Made by a program: the position numbers and the translations under genes. Of a DNA stretch of 64,000 nucleotides, positions 8,447 to 17,300 are shown piece after piece (position 1 is the stretch's first letter; each line of letters opens with the position of its first letter). A model generated the notes under the pieces. That model did not search any database, was not told where the DNA came from, and was given only the letters and a program-made list of their open reading frames with translations. The stretch is taken from contig JANQPX010000018.1 in assembly GCA_028285265.1 (NCBI GenBank), forward strand, positions 124,001-188,000. Direction: 5' to 3'. Origin of the DNA: Geminicoccaceae bacterium (GTDB lineage: Bacteria > Pseudomonadota > Alphaproteobacteria > Geminicoccales > Geminicoccaceae).

Positions 8447-9046
8447 TCACGCATTAACGAGAGCTTTCGATGTCTGCGCATTTCGAACCAAGCGATATCC
8501 TTCTAAGACCGCAAGGGGCACGAAATGGACGAGGGCGGCACCAAGCTCATACTCCAAAAAGATCCAGTGAGCCAAGGTGAAGACGGCAGCGACGTAGACC
8601 CAGCGCTGCAAGGGCTTCCAAGCCTGCCGGAGCTTTTTGACGGCGAAGTCATTACTTGTCAGAGCCAGCGGCACGAAGATCAAGAATGCGACCCACCCCG
8701 TCCAAATCGAGAGCTTGAGTGCATCAACCAGGACCTCTGACAACGTCCCGAGATCGATAACATAGAAGATCACATGAAGCATCGCATAACCGAACGCTGC
8801 GACGCCGAAATATCGGCGCCGGCTCATCAGCCAGAGAGGCCATCGATGTGTTGGAAACATCATGCGAAGCGGCGTGATCATCATGGCGATGATCATAAAC
8901 CGTGTCGCGAATTCACCAGTTGGGTGCAGCAGGTCGTGCGGTGATCCGCTGCCGCTCGCGAAGGCTGAAAGCATACCGATCGAAGGCAGAGCCAAAAGCG
9001 CCCAGAGGAAAAAGGGAGAATTGACAAGCCGTTGGATCCCGCCCAT
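8447..9046 (-). CDS. MsrQ-like ferric-reductase transmembrane protein
   Basis: The ATG at 9046, with AGGA upstream, gives 199 residues and about six membrane spans. Features match the MsrQ/YedZ branch of the ferric reductase-like family: P..HP.GEFATRFMIIAMMITPLRMMF at the second span, RRYFGVAAFGYAMLHVIFYVID (His haem ligand), then SNDFAVKKL..WK.LQRWVY...LAHWIFLE with another His. MsrQ passes electrons through haem to the periplasmic methionine-sulfoxide reductase MsrP. No msrP gene is nearby; the partner here appears to be the dioxygenase-like lipoprotein downstream. MsrQ homologues outside msrPQ operons are common and unassigned. Confidence 0.85.
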   Translation of the reverse strand: MGGIQRLVNSPFFLWALLALPSIGMLSAFASGSGSPHDLLHPTGEFATRFMIIAMMITPLRMMFPTHRWPLWLMSRRRYFGVAAFGYAMLHVIFYVIDLGTLSEVLVDALKLSIWTGWVAFLIFVPLALTSNDFAVKKLRQAWKPLQRWVYVAAVFTLAHWIFLEYELGAALVHFVPLAVLEGYRLVRNAQTSKALVNA

Positions 9047-9149
9047 TGGATTTATCCTACTCTTCGGCCGCGACCTATTCGCAGCAGCAATCAAGTGTCT
9101 TTCTCAGAACGTTATGCGGGATTTGTCGCAGGATTTTGTCGTGAGCAGG

Positions 9150-9165
9150 CTCTTTTGTAAAAGAG
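9150..9165. promoter_or_regulatory. Perfect 16-bp palindrome upstream of the MsrQ-like operon
   Basis: CTCTTTTGTAAAAGAG is two 7-bp arms around GT. It lies about 105 bp before the MsrQ-like start and about 65 bp after the cyclase stop, both on the minus strand. The 2-base spacer would not suit an RNA hairpin well, so an operator is the better reading. Confidence 0.45.
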
Positions 9166-9229
9166 TGTATCAACACGCAAGGGTCATGTATCTGATCGTT
9201 CGGTTGCTGCGATCACGGCCTGGCAACCT

Positions 9230-10576
9230 TCATTTCTTGCCATTTGTCGTAAAGACTGCGGCTTGTTCTGAAAATCCGCGAACATCAACGAGACCAATTT
9301 CGCGCGTTGGCAGATCTGAAAGACGATCAACTGTGGCTTTGTCCAGCAGTATGCGGGTCCCATACTCTTTGTTTAAGGCTTCGAGCCTAGCCGCTAGATT
9401 GACCGTATCTCCGTAGAGTGAATAATTCTGGCGGCCGCCACCACCGACGCTTCCGGCAATGACAGGGCCTGTCGCCACGCCGGCGCGGATGATCAATCGT
9501 TCACCTTCAAATGTGCGTTTTGTGGCCAGATCGATGATGTCCTGCGCCGCGCGGACGGCATTTGCGGCATGTTCTGGATCTCTAACAGGCAAGTTGAAGG
9601 TTGCCATAATGGCATCGCCAATGAACTGAGTGACAACACCGTCGTAGCGGGTGATGATCGCAGTTGCCTCATCAAAGAATGCGTTCAGCACGCCGACAAC
9701 GCTGCTCGGCCCGTTAGCCTCCGTCATTTTGGTAAAACCAGCAACGTCGATGAAGAGCACAGTCGCCGTGTCTTCGACCGGCTCCAGAAGGCCTCGATCG
9801 TTAATCAACGTATCGGCAATGGCCTTGGGAACATACTGCCCAAAGATCTCTGACACGTTGCGCCGCTCCTGGTCCAGCTCCCATTGGCGACGTACGGTGT
9901 CCCTGGCGCGCCACATCACGATGGCGATCAGAATCGCAACAAGCAAGTAGGCAATCGACTCCTGAACACGGCTGCCCGTGCCAACGAAATTGGGATTCAA
10001 GAAGGTTGACAGGAAGTGCTCAGTCGTCGGTGATGGTCCGATATCGCGCCACTCAAGGCGAACCGGCATGTCGTGGATGGCCCAAGCGAAAGCGCTTAAC
10101 CAACCGACAACACCAACAACGCCGGTCCAGATCACAAGTCCAGGTGAAAAGCTAAAGGCGGCCACACTCAGGATGAGGAAGTAAAAGGGAAAAGCGGCGT
10201 TTCGGAAGGTTATGACTTGAGGCACCTCGGTCGTCTCGAACAAAGGTTGCGTTGCCATGAGCATCGAGAGAACAGCGATATCGAAAACGACGAAGGCATA
10301 TTTGACCCATGGCCGATCAAACCGAGAACCGATGAGCGCAAAATGGAGGAGGCCCAGGGCTGTAAATCCTGCGATGCCAAGACCGAGTTCGAAAGCGTGC
10401 TCTGGATTGGCGCTACGCGACAGAACCAGGAAGGTGCCAAGCAACAGCAGGGCAATCGTTCGTCCCTTGATGGCAATCCTTAAACCAGCTTGTTCGGCTT
10501 GGCGAAACGTGTCGGCGAGAGGGTTTTCCGGCGTTTGCATTCCACTCGGCATTCCATGACCTTTGTCATCCGACAT
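9230..10576 (-). CDS. Membrane-bound class III adenylate/guanylate cyclase
   Basis: The protein has 448 residues. The N-terminal half has about five to six hydrophobic segments (residues roughly 35-245) forming a membrane anchor. After a short linker containing IFGQYVPKAIADTLI, the cyclase catalytic domain follows (about 265-440). It shows both metal-binding aspartates, in VLFIDVAGFTKMTE and TQFIGDAIMATF, the GVATGPVIAGSVG loop, and NYSLYGDTVNLAARLE with the transition-state Asn and Arg. It should make cAMP (or cGMP) from NTP at the inner membrane. The first Met region lacks a strong ribosome site. It stands alone, with no effector gene adjacent. Confidence 0.92.
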   Translation of the reverse strand: MSDDKGHGMPSGMQTPENPLADTFRQAEQAGLRIAIKGRTIALLLLGTFLVLSRSANPEHAFELGLGIAGFTALGLLHFALIGSRFDRPWVKYAFVVFDIAVLSMLMATQPLFETTEVPQVITFRNAAFPFYFLILSVAAFSFSPGLVIWTGVVGVVGWLSAFAWAIHDMPVRLEWRDIGPSPTTEHFLSTFLNPNFVGTGSRVQESIAYLLVAILIAIVMWRARDTVRRQWELDQERRNVSEIFGQYVPKAIADTLINDRGLLEPVEDTATVLFIDVAGFTKMTEANGPSSVVGVLNAFFDEATAIITRYDGVVTQFIGDAIMATFNLPVRDPEHAANAVRAAQDIIDLATKRTFEGERLIIRAGVATGPVIAGSVGGGGRQNYSLYGDTVNLAARLEALNKEYGTRILLDKATVDRLSDLPTREIGLVDVRGFSEQAAVFTTNGKK

Positions 10577-10828
10577 CTGGTCATCTAAATGGCGATCATT
10601 GTGTCATTCGCAACATGGAGCGAGGTCTGGATTGTGCCAATCACAACCAGCTGATCACGGCAGCAGCTACGACTTCTGCTTCACGTTCGCCAATGCCGTT
10701 CGGGTACCGGCGACGACATCATCAAATGTCTCCAGGCATCGTCTCCTAGAGGCGTTGACGGCCGTCGCGATCTTAGAATTCTTGCCAAAATTGGTCTCGA
10801 ACTACTGACACTCCGACCATCAGCCCGG

Positions 10829-11452
10829 TCACTTTTTGGCCACGATGAACGCGGTGTGACCATCTTTCGGGACCCAATGGTGGTCGATTTCGAAGCCAGC
10901 CCTGCTCAAGCTCTCGTCCAGCTCCTTGACGGTAAAAACCTTGAGCATCGGCATCAGGCCGACGAAACGACCGACTGGTGCGATAAACTTGAAAAACCAG
11001 AGTTTGTCGCCAAGACATGCCGTACTACTGACGAAGACGCCGCCCGGCTTCAACATAGTCCAAACCTTCTTGATAATCGCATCTTTGTCCTCGACGAGAT
11101 GTAAAATGCTGAGACCGAGCACGACATCGTAGCGCTCGTCTTTGGCCTCATATTCGTCGATTGCCGCCTTCTCGAACGTCACGTTGTTGGTGCCGGCTTC
11201 AGCAGCCTTGTTCTCGGCGATCTCAAGCATCTTCGCTGAGACGTCGATCGCGTGCAGATGCTGTACGAAAGGGGCATGGATGACAGCCGTCGTTCCAGTG
11301 CCGCAGCCAAACTCGAACACCTTCATATCTGGCGTGAAATAGCCTTGGGTGATCGCCAGTTTTTTCTGATAGACATCCTCGTCAGGCACGGGTTTTCGCG
11401 CGTAGCGCTCGGCAATTCTGTCCCAGATAGCGTGTGTGTCTGTCATGATCAT
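10829..11452 (-). CDS. Class I SAM-dependent methyltransferase
   Basis: The protein has 207 residues and starts with ATG after GGAG. The SAM-binding motif I is VFEFGCGTGTTAV (about 45-57). The acidic end of strand 2 is LHAIDVSAKMLEIA, motif post-I is YDVVLGLSILHLVED, and motif III is LKPGGVFVSS. The N-terminal segment IWDRIAERYARKPVPDE is typical of the UbiE-related small-molecule methyltransferases. It is preceded by a second, non-identical methyltransferase on the same strand (44-bp gap), so they are probably co-transcribed. Substrate unknown. Confidence 0.88.
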   Translation of the reverse strand: MIMTDTHAIWDRIAERYARKPVPDEDVYQKKLAITQGYFTPDMKVFEFGCGTGTTAVIHAPFVQHLHAIDVSAKMLEIAENKAAEAGTNNVTFEKAAIDEYEAKDERYDVVLGLSILHLVEDKDAIIKKVWTMLKPGGVFVSSTACLGDKLWFFKFIAPVGRFVGLMPMLKVFTVKELDESLSRAGFEIDHHWVPKDGHTAFIVAKK

Positions 11453-11496
11453 GATCCATTACTCCGATATGAAGGTGATGTCAGGTTCGCCCGTTC

Positions 11497-12258
11497 TCAA
11501 GCCAACGGCTTCCGGCCTATGCAAGCGAGACTGAGATTTCTGCAGCGGGTGTGTCCCTCGAACGCTAGGCAGCGGGTCCGTTCAAGACCGTGTTGGGCGA
11601 ACCAACCCTCAGCTTCCCTGGCGTTCACGCGATGGGTGCGCCACTTCAAATGGATGTACATCCCGAGTGATGAGCGTCGCGTCAGGCAGCCGAGCAAAAC
11701 CCCGCCAGGTTTGAGAACCCGAACCATCTCTTCAATCGCGTGATGGGGATCCACCAGATGCTCAAGCACATGAGCGGCCATGACTAAATCGAACGCGCCG
11801 TCGTCATATGGAAGGCTCTGGACGTCGCCAAGACGAAGATCCGCGCTGATCCCGCAGTCCTCAAGATTACGCTCCGCCTCAATAAGCATGCCCGGTGAAA
11901 TGTCGATCCCGTGAAAGGCAAATGGTCCAGCCTTCGTTCGAGAAAGCGCAACCGAAAGCCCGCCGGTACCCATACCGGCGTCAAGCACGCGCAACGGCAC
12001 CTTACGATCTTCGACAAAGTCATCCGGCAGCATCTGCTCAAGCATGGTTACGTAGGCATCGGCAAAACCGAGCCGCTTGATTGTCCGATCCCAGCCCGCC
12101 GCTTCGCGATCGTAGGCCTTCGCAAGTTCGGTCGTGCTGAGCGCGCGGCGCTGCACAGAAATTTTCCAGGACCCAAACCAACGCGCAAAGACGGGAATCG
12201 TCCCGCAATTGTCGCCGCTCTCGGGTACCATGATGTCGATCGGGGCCGCGTGCGCCAT
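11497..12258 (-). CDS. Class I SAM-dependent methyltransferase
   Basis: The ATG at 12258 follows AGGAGAGAG and replaces the over-long track start. The 253-residue protein has motif I LRVLDAGMGTGGLSVAL (about 98-115), FHGIDISPGMLIEA, FDLVMAAHVLEHL, and LKPGGVLLGC. Before the methyltransferase core is an unusual 90-residue N-terminus. It first enters a short VPESGDNCGTIPVF segment, then the SVQRRALSTTELAKAYDREA helix seen in methyltransferases of quinone and natural-product pathways. It is the first gene of a two-gene unit, divergent from a LysR regulator that probably controls it. Confidence 0.88.
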   Translation of the reverse strand: MAHAAPIDIMVPESGDNCGTIPVFARWFGSWKISVQRRALSTTELAKAYDREAAGWDRTIKRLGFADAYVTMLEQMLPDDFVEDRKVPLRVLDAGMGTGGLSVALSRTKAGPFAFHGIDISPGMLIEAERNLEDCGISADLRLGDVQSLPYDDGAFDLVMAAHVLEHLVDPHHAIEEMVRVLKPGGVLLGCLTRRSSLGMYIHLKWRTHRVNAREAEGWFAQHGLERTRCLAFEGHTRCRNLSLACIGRKPLA

Positions 12259-12314
12259 GTCTCTCTCTCCTTGTTTCGAAAGAGGATTTGCCCATGCGCA
12301 AACAAAAAGTGAAT

Positions 12315-12328
12315 TGCGAAAATTCGCA
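12315..12328. promoter_or_regulatory. Palindromic operator candidate between LysR and methyltransferase genes
   Basis: TGCGAA-AA-TTCGCA is a perfect inverted repeat in the 90-bp gap of a divergent LysR/target pair, 20 bp before the LysR start. The position fits autoregulation and control of the methyltransferases. The site is shorter than the usual T-N11-A box, so it is tentative. Confidence 0.5.
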
Positions 12329-12348
12329 CTTTTATTATACAAAAATGC

Positions 12349-13260
12349 ATGAGTTGGCAGAGCATTGCTTTCGACTGGAATCAAGCCCGTGCCTTTCTCG
12401 CAACCGCCGAGGAAGGGTCGCTTTCCGCCGCCGCTCGAGCCCTTGGTCAGACACAGCCAACGCTTGGCCGACAAGTGGCGGCGCTGGAGGAAGAACTCGG
12501 GGTGACCCTGTTCGAACGAGTCGGGCGGTCGCTTGTGCTCACGCCATCGGGGCTCGAGTTGCTCGACCATGTGCGGGCGATGGCGGATGCTGCCAATCTG
12601 ATCTCACTCACGGCATCGGGCCAATCGCAGGCAATCGAAGGCCATGTGAGCATCACGGCCACACCGGTTTTGGCGACCTATCATCTACCGGCCATTTTGA
12701 AGCGGCTACGTGACGAAGCACCGGGAATCGCGGTTGAGATCATCGCTTCGAATGAGGTGCGCGATCTCACCCGTCGGGAAGCCGATATCGCGATCAGACA
12801 TGCACGCCCAGAGCAGCCCGACCTAATTGCCAAGCTCATCCGTGAGACGTCGGCACATCTCTATGCATCGCGCGAGTACCTGGATAAGCATGGCCGACCG
12901 GAAACGCCCGCGGACCTCGCCGATGCGGACTTCATCGGCTTTGGCCATCCAGAACGTCAAGTGTCCTTAGTCAATGCCATGGGTATTCCGCTCACCAAGG
13001 ACAATTTTAAGTTCAATACCACGAGCGGCACCGTGATCCTGGAGCTGTTAAAACATGGTCTTGGCATCAGCTTCCTGACCAAAGACGCTGAGGCTCTGGT
13101 CCCGGACATCGAACCCGTCCTTCCCGACCTCGAACCCATCCCGGTGCCGGTCTGGCTCGTAACCCATCGGGAACTGCATACCAGCCGGCGCATTCGTCTG
13201 GTCTTCGACTTCTTGGCCGACGCCATTGCGCAAGCCCCCCTTGATCCATCGGCCTCCTAA
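12349..13260 (+). CDS. LysR-family transcriptional regulator
   Basis: The protein has 303 residues. The winged helix-turn-helix occupies about residues 7-66 with the classic run ARAFLATAEEGSLSAAARAL, GQTQPTLGRQVAALEEELG and LFERVGRSLVLTPSG. A linker helix follows, then the two-lobed periplasmic-binding-like effector domain (GHVSITATPVLATYHLP, DIAIRHARPEQPDLIAK, GLGISFL). The DIAIR-A pattern and TPVLATYHLP are typical of the LysR group acting on nearby small-molecule genes. It is divergent from two methyltransferase genes, its most likely targets. There is no clear ribosome site before the ATG; the upstream 90 bp is AT-rich. Confidence 0.93.
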   Translation: MSWQSIAFDWNQARAFLATAEEGSLSAAARALGQTQPTLGRQVAALEEELGVTLFERVGRSLVLTPSGLELLDHVRAMADAANLISLTASGQSQAIEGHVSITATPVLATYHLPAILKRLRDEAPGIAVEIIASNEVRDLTRREADIAIRHARPEQPDLIAKLIRETSAHLYASREYLDKHGRPETPADLADADFIGFGHPERQVSLVNAMGIPLTKDNFKFNTTSGTVILELLKHGLGISFLTKDAEALVPDIEPVLPDLEPIPVPVWLVTHRELHTSRRIRLVFDFLADAIAQAPLDPSAS

Positions 13261-13583
13261 GCTATCAGACCCAACACCGTCGGAGAGAGAGCAAGCCTGG
13301 ATCTGGTCAGTGTCCTGGTCAATGGCGCGTTTACAGGATCCTTACCGTGCGCAAAAGACACCACAACAATACTCATTGAATACAAAAGCCAATCGACAGC
13401 AGAATCACCAAAATACAATGAGATCAATATGTTACGTTCATAATATATATCATTAACAACTGCTAATGAAAAAAGTAAAACAGTCCTTAGGACTTTTGCA
13501 CTAGAATTTTGTGATTAGCCAAAGAAACCAAAAATTAACGAGATAGGCATACCGTGTTCTCAGATAAGCTTGGGAGCACGACA
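13261..13583. other. AT-rich gap with no gene
   Basis: This gap is clearly richer in A and T than its neighbours, for example the run CATAATATATATCATTAACA near 13440. It contains a small hairpin, AGTCC-TTA-GGACT-TTTG, near 13481-13497, which could terminate transcription from the LysR side. No protein signature is seen. Confidence 0.4.
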
Positions 13584-13787
13584 ATGCTTTTCGCCCTCGT
13601 TTTCCCGGTCGACCTTGCGACGGTCTCATCTGTTTTTGAAATGTTGGCCAATGGCGCTTCCGTGATCTCTGCTATTGCTGCCATCTTAGGACTTTGGCTG
13701 ACTTGGAAGTATCAGACGAAGAAGAAACACGCTTCGAGACCACTCCCGCCGAAGCCTTGCAAAAAATGCGTCGACAATAAGCGCTAA
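13584..13787 (+). CDS. Small single-span membrane protein
   Basis: The internal ATG at 13584 has GGGAG seven bases upstream, so it is preferred to the GTG at 13554. The 67-residue product has one or two hydrophobic segments (MLFALVF and SVISAIAAILGLWLTWKY). It ends in a strongly basic, Cys/Pro-containing tail, KKKHASRPLPPKPCKKCVDNKR, with CKKC. It lies in a region richer in AT than the rest, suggesting a recent origin or transfer. No family is recognised; it may be a real small protein or a chance ORF. Confidence 0.4.
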   Translation: MLFALVFPVDLATVSSVFEMLANGASVISAIAAILGLWLTWKYQTKKKHASRPLPPKPCKKCVDNKR

Positions 13788-13997
13788 CACTAGCGCATCG
13801 ATACAATCGAACTCAGGCCTAATGGGACCGTCTCTTTGACGTTCTGTAGACGAGAACCTTGATCTCGATTGCTGTCTTGGTTGACCGTTGACGCAATGTG
13901 ATGCCGTTGAGCCGTCAAAGGCGCCGAAGGGCTATTAGGGAAACGTCGCTTGCCTGCATCTTTGATGCGATCGCACTTCGGCAGGCAATCAACGCTG

Positions 13998-14483
13998 CTA
14001 CGCGTCGAACACCAAGCATGTCGTCGTGCCGAACGCATAAATCTTGCCGTCGTCTCCCCGAAGTTGGCCCTCAGAAGTGGCGATACGATTGCCGACCTGA
14101 ATAACGCGTCCTTCCGCGTAGAGAATATCCTCATCTGGTCGGATAGCACGCACCAAATTGGCCTTCACTTCCAACGTGGTATAGGCACGTCCTGCAGGCA
14201 GGGTTGAATGGATCGCACATCCCAAGCATGTATCGAGCACGGTCATCGCATAGCCTCCATGCACAATTCCCATGGGATTGAGCAAGTGCGCGGTCGGCCG
14301 CGTCTCCCAAACGATTCGTCCGTGCTCCACCTCTTTGATTCGCATCGGGACCGTACCGCAAATGGTCGGCAGCGGCAGCTCGCCGGCCATCGCTTTTTGG
14401 AAAAATTCCAGACCGGAAAGTCCGACCAGCTCCGATGACGGCAACTGTCCCAGATGGTTTTGCTGGGGCGGCAGGTCGACCAT
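13998..14483 (-). CDS. PaaI-family hotdog thioesterase
   Basis: The ATG at 14483 has GGAG eight bases upstream; the three codons before it in the track are probably not translated. The 161-residue protein has the hotdog signature HLLNPMGIVHGGYAMTVLD (about 70-88), with the HGG loop and the acidic residue of the 4HBT active site. It continues with LEVKANLVRAIRPDEDILYAEGRVIQVGNRIATSEGQL. PaaI-like enzymes hydrolyse acyl- or aryl-CoA thioesters in the cytosol. It stands alone between the AT-rich patch and an untranslated gap, so its pathway is unknown. Confidence 0.9.
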   Translation of the reverse strand: MVDLPPQQNHLGQLPSSELVGLSGLEFFQKAMAGELPLPTICGTVPMRIKEVEHGRIVWETRPTAHLLNPMGIVHGGYAMTVLDTCLGCAIHSTLPAGRAYTTLEVKANLVRAIRPDEDILYAEGRVIQVGNRIATSEGQLRGDDGKIYAFGTTTCLVFDA

Positions 14484-14882
14484 CCTCTTCACTCCTCGCT
14501 TGATACGTCGTTGTTCCTTCGGGGCATCCCGCCCAATCTTTATTCAGTTGGGACCGTTGGCCAACCCTGTCGTTGGTCACTGCCTCCGTTCGCGTCACCG
14601 CAACCGCGATACCGCGTTGCGCCACTGGCAATCAAGGAATGGCAGGGTTCTGCTGCGCGTTCCGGGTCAACAGCCCCGCGTCTCGTTCTTCTCATCGTCG
14701 TTCATTGACACGCGATGCCGAGGTGCGTTGCCAATAGATCTCAAAGGTCCCGCAATAAGGTCGTTCATCACGCCCCTGACAACCTGCGCCCAACCCGTTG
14801 CCTTTAGCACGTTCAGCGTCAATGCTGATGGAGGCGAATGCTCAAAACGCCCAAGCTCGGCTTTGAACGGGAACCTAGGATC
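14484..14882. other. Long intergenic region, no gene supported
   Basis: This stretch holds the divergent promoters of the thioesterase and the DUF6394-K+ channel unit. Track ORFs here (14131..14631 -, 14272..14886 +, 14454..14708 +) overlap real genes antisense or lack protein-like composition. No RNA motif was recognised. Confidence 0.35.
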
Positions 14883-15266
14883 ATGAATCTCGAAAAGGTC
14901 ATCTTCGGTTTCTTCATCATCCTGGCACTAACGCTCAACTTTGGATTTTTCATCGGCGAGATTGATAACCCCGATCATCACGGCGTCGTCGAGCTATTCT
15001 TGGTGATCATCGTCAACCTTGTGGCCACCGGACTGAAGTTGGGTGACCGCTCGCATCTCGGCGCGATCCTTTTGGCAACCAGCTTGGTCGCCGATTTACA
15101 GCTGATTGCAGCGGCTATCGTCTGGACCATCGCCGTCCATGTTACCGAGACCGGCCTCTCTCCGCCGGTGATGGCGACCATCGTCTCCCTTGCCGGAGGC
15201 GCCCTCCTCGCCAATGTCATTTCTGTATCGATGCTTGTGATCGAGACTCTGATGCTCCGCCGATAG
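14883..15266 (+). CDS. DUF6394 membrane protein
   Basis: The ATG at 14883 follows TAGGAT and starts the conserved block NLEKVIFGFFIILALTLNFGF; the track start 15 codons earlier is not needed. The 127-residue protein has four hydrophobic segments. It carries the family stretches EIDNPDHHGVVELFLV and GDRSHLGAILLATSLVADLQ, which I recognise as DUF6394. This family is commonly found just upstream of a TrkA-domain potassium channel, as here (10-bp gap). It is therefore likely a small partner or regulator of that channel, but its biochemical role is not known. Confidence 0.85.
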   Translation: MNLEKVIFGFFIILALTLNFGFFIGEIDNPDHHGVVELFLVIIVNLVATGLKLGDRSHLGAILLATSLVADLQLIAAAIVWTIAVHVTETGLSPPVMATIVSLAGGALLANVISVSMLVIETLMLRR

Positions 15267-15276
15267 GACCAACGCC

Positions 15277-17034
15277 ATGCGGACTGAGCCCGCAAAGACC
15301 GGTCGCGTCACCTTTATCATGCTGCGCTACATGCGTCGTCCGCTCATGGTATTGATTGCGGTCTACGCGGCGTCGATGGTTGGTTGGATTCTCATTCCCG
15401 GTGTCGGTGTCGACGGTAATCCGGAACAGCTCAGTCTGTTCCACGCCTTCTATTTCTTAACCTACACGGTGACGACAACCGGTTTTGGCGAGCTGCCTCA
15501 TGCCTTTACCGAGGGGCAGCGCATGTGGGGTATCGTTTCGCTCTACACGGGCGTGATCGCCTGGTTTTATGCGTTAGGTTCAATCGTCGGCCTGGTGCAG
15601 AACCCAGACTTTCAGCAGTCCCTTGCCGAGCGTGGCTTTGCCAAGCGCGTACGCCGTATCGCGGATCCATTTGTCATTGTCTGCGGCTTTGGCAATACCG
15701 GTGCGCTCCTGACCCGCGGGCTGAGCGATATGGGCTTGACGGTCATCGTCGTCGAGCGTGACCCGGAGCGGGTCAAAACGCTGAACCTGCGTGATTATCG
15801 ATCAGAAGTCTGTGGCTTGTGTGCGGACGCTCGGGTCCCGGAACATTTGATCGAAGCCGGACTCTTGAAGCCAAACTGCCGAGCGATTGTCGCGTTGACG
15901 CAGAGTGAGCAACATAATTTGAAGATTGCCGTAACCGCGCGCCTGTTGAGCCCCGACATTGAGATCGTCATCCAGTCAACGTCGGCCGTTTACGAAGACA
16001 CACTGGCTACGCTCGGCGACCATCTTCACATTATGGATCCGTTCCAAACCTATGCAAAATATCTCGGCGCCACGGTTAGCAATCCGGCGATTCACAGTCT
16101 CAATCAATGGCTGGCTGGAACGCCAGGCGCCACGCTGGATCAACGCATCGAACCACCGCGAGGTTCTTGGATCCTTTGTGGCTACGGTCGTATGGGACAT
16201 TGGGTAAGAGACGCACTTGAGTCTCAGGGGATATCGACCACCATCATCGAACCTAATCCTGGCGACGACACTAAGGGGATGACCAATCTTATCGTCGGGC
16301 GCGCCAATCAGGCACGTTTACGGGAAGCCGGCATCGAGAACGCTGTCGGCATCGTTGCTGGTACCGATGACGACGCTGACAATCTGAGTATTTTGATCAA
16401 TGCCAAAGCGCTGAATCCATCCTTGTTCCTGGTTGTTCGGCAAAATCGATACCGCAATCAGGTGGTGTTCGAAGCCGCTGCGGCCGACTTCAACATGATG
16501 CCAAGCTTGGTGACAGCCAGGCGCATCCTTTTCTTGCTCACTGCCCCCTTACTCAAGACTCTGTTTGAGACGATAGCTGCTCGAGGAGAGGAAGGGGATA
16601 GCCGGTTTGTCGATGAGATCGTCGAACAACTAAGAATATCCGTCGGTGGCGATCAACCTCATCTCTGGACACTCGATATCGATAGCGAGATGAGCGACGC
16701 TGTCGTCAAGATTCTGGATAAAGGTGGAGCCATAACACTCGGTCATCTGATCAGCGACCCGAGCGATCGGCAGCTGCGGTTAGCTTGCGTGCCATTGGTC
16801 TTGAAATCGAGAAGCGGAACGACAGTCCTGCCAGGGCCTTCAACGCCTGTGAGTGATGGTGATCAAATTCTTTTTTGCGGCAGCGGTTATGCGCATCGCC
16901 TTCTCAACGCAACGATCCATAATGAGTACACGCTACGCTACCTCATCAGTGGACGGGATGAACCGAGAGGCTGGATCGTAAAATGGCTTCTTCGAAAGAT
17001 GCCCGGGCTCGCCTCAGGAACCAATTCAAAGTAG
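15277..17034 (+). CDS. Two-TM potassium channel with two RCK/TrkA domains
   Basis: The protein has 585 residues. TM1 is MVLIAVYAASMVGWILI, the pore helix and filter are FYFLTYTVTTTGFGEL, and TM2 is WGIVSLYTGVIAWFYALGSIVGLV. Two TrkA-N Rossmann domains follow (IVCGFGNTGALLTRGL near 133 and ILCGYGRMGHWVRDAL near 295), each with GxGxxG and downstream acidic residue, then a TrkA-C-like end. It should conduct K+ gated by a nucleotide or cation bound to the RCK ring. The filter reads TTGFGE instead of the usual TVGYGD. It is the second gene of the DUF6394 operon. Confidence 0.92.
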   Translation: MRTEPAKTGRVTFIMLRYMRRPLMVLIAVYAASMVGWILIPGVGVDGNPEQLSLFHAFYFLTYTVTTTGFGELPHAFTEGQRMWGIVSLYTGVIAWFYALGSIVGLVQNPDFQQSLAERGFAKRVRRIADPFVIVCGFGNTGALLTRGLSDMGLTVIVVERDPERVKTLNLRDYRSEVCGLCADARVPEHLIEAGLLKPNCRAIVALTQSEQHNLKIAVTARLLSPDIEIVIQSTSAVYEDTLATLGDHLHIMDPFQTYAKYLGATVSNPAIHSLNQWLAGTPGATLDQRIEPPRGSWILCGYGRMGHWVRDALESQGISTTIIEPNPGDDTKGMTNLIVGRANQARLREAGIENAVGIVAGTDDDADNLSILINAKALNPSLFLVVRQNRYRNQVVFEAAAADFNMMPSLVTARRILFLLTAPLLKTLFETIAARGEEGDSRFVDEIVEQLRISVGGDQPHLWTLDIDSEMSDAVVKILDKGGAITLGHLISDPSDRQLRLACVPLVLKSRSGTTVLPGPSTPVSDGDQILFCGSGYAHRLLNATIHNEYTLRYLISGRDEPRGWIVKWLLRKMPGLASGTNSK

Positions 17035-17300
17035 TCGACAGCCTGAAAGGTGATCGGCACAACATACCGTTCCTCTTGTGGTGTTTTTACCCCAGGCCAT
17101 GGCATCATGATAGTGCAAGCCCTCCTTCCTGCACGTTCCTACTTGCAGGCCGTCACTGATCAATGCATAGGGTCGGAGGCGGGTTCGATCGGCGAGTTTT
17201 GAACCCGATCCTAAGGATGCGCTTCCTTGGTAAGGTGTCCGTACAGGTGTCGCAACGAAGGGTACCTTAGGTCCTTCGTCAATGGTGGTAGAGGTTGCAG

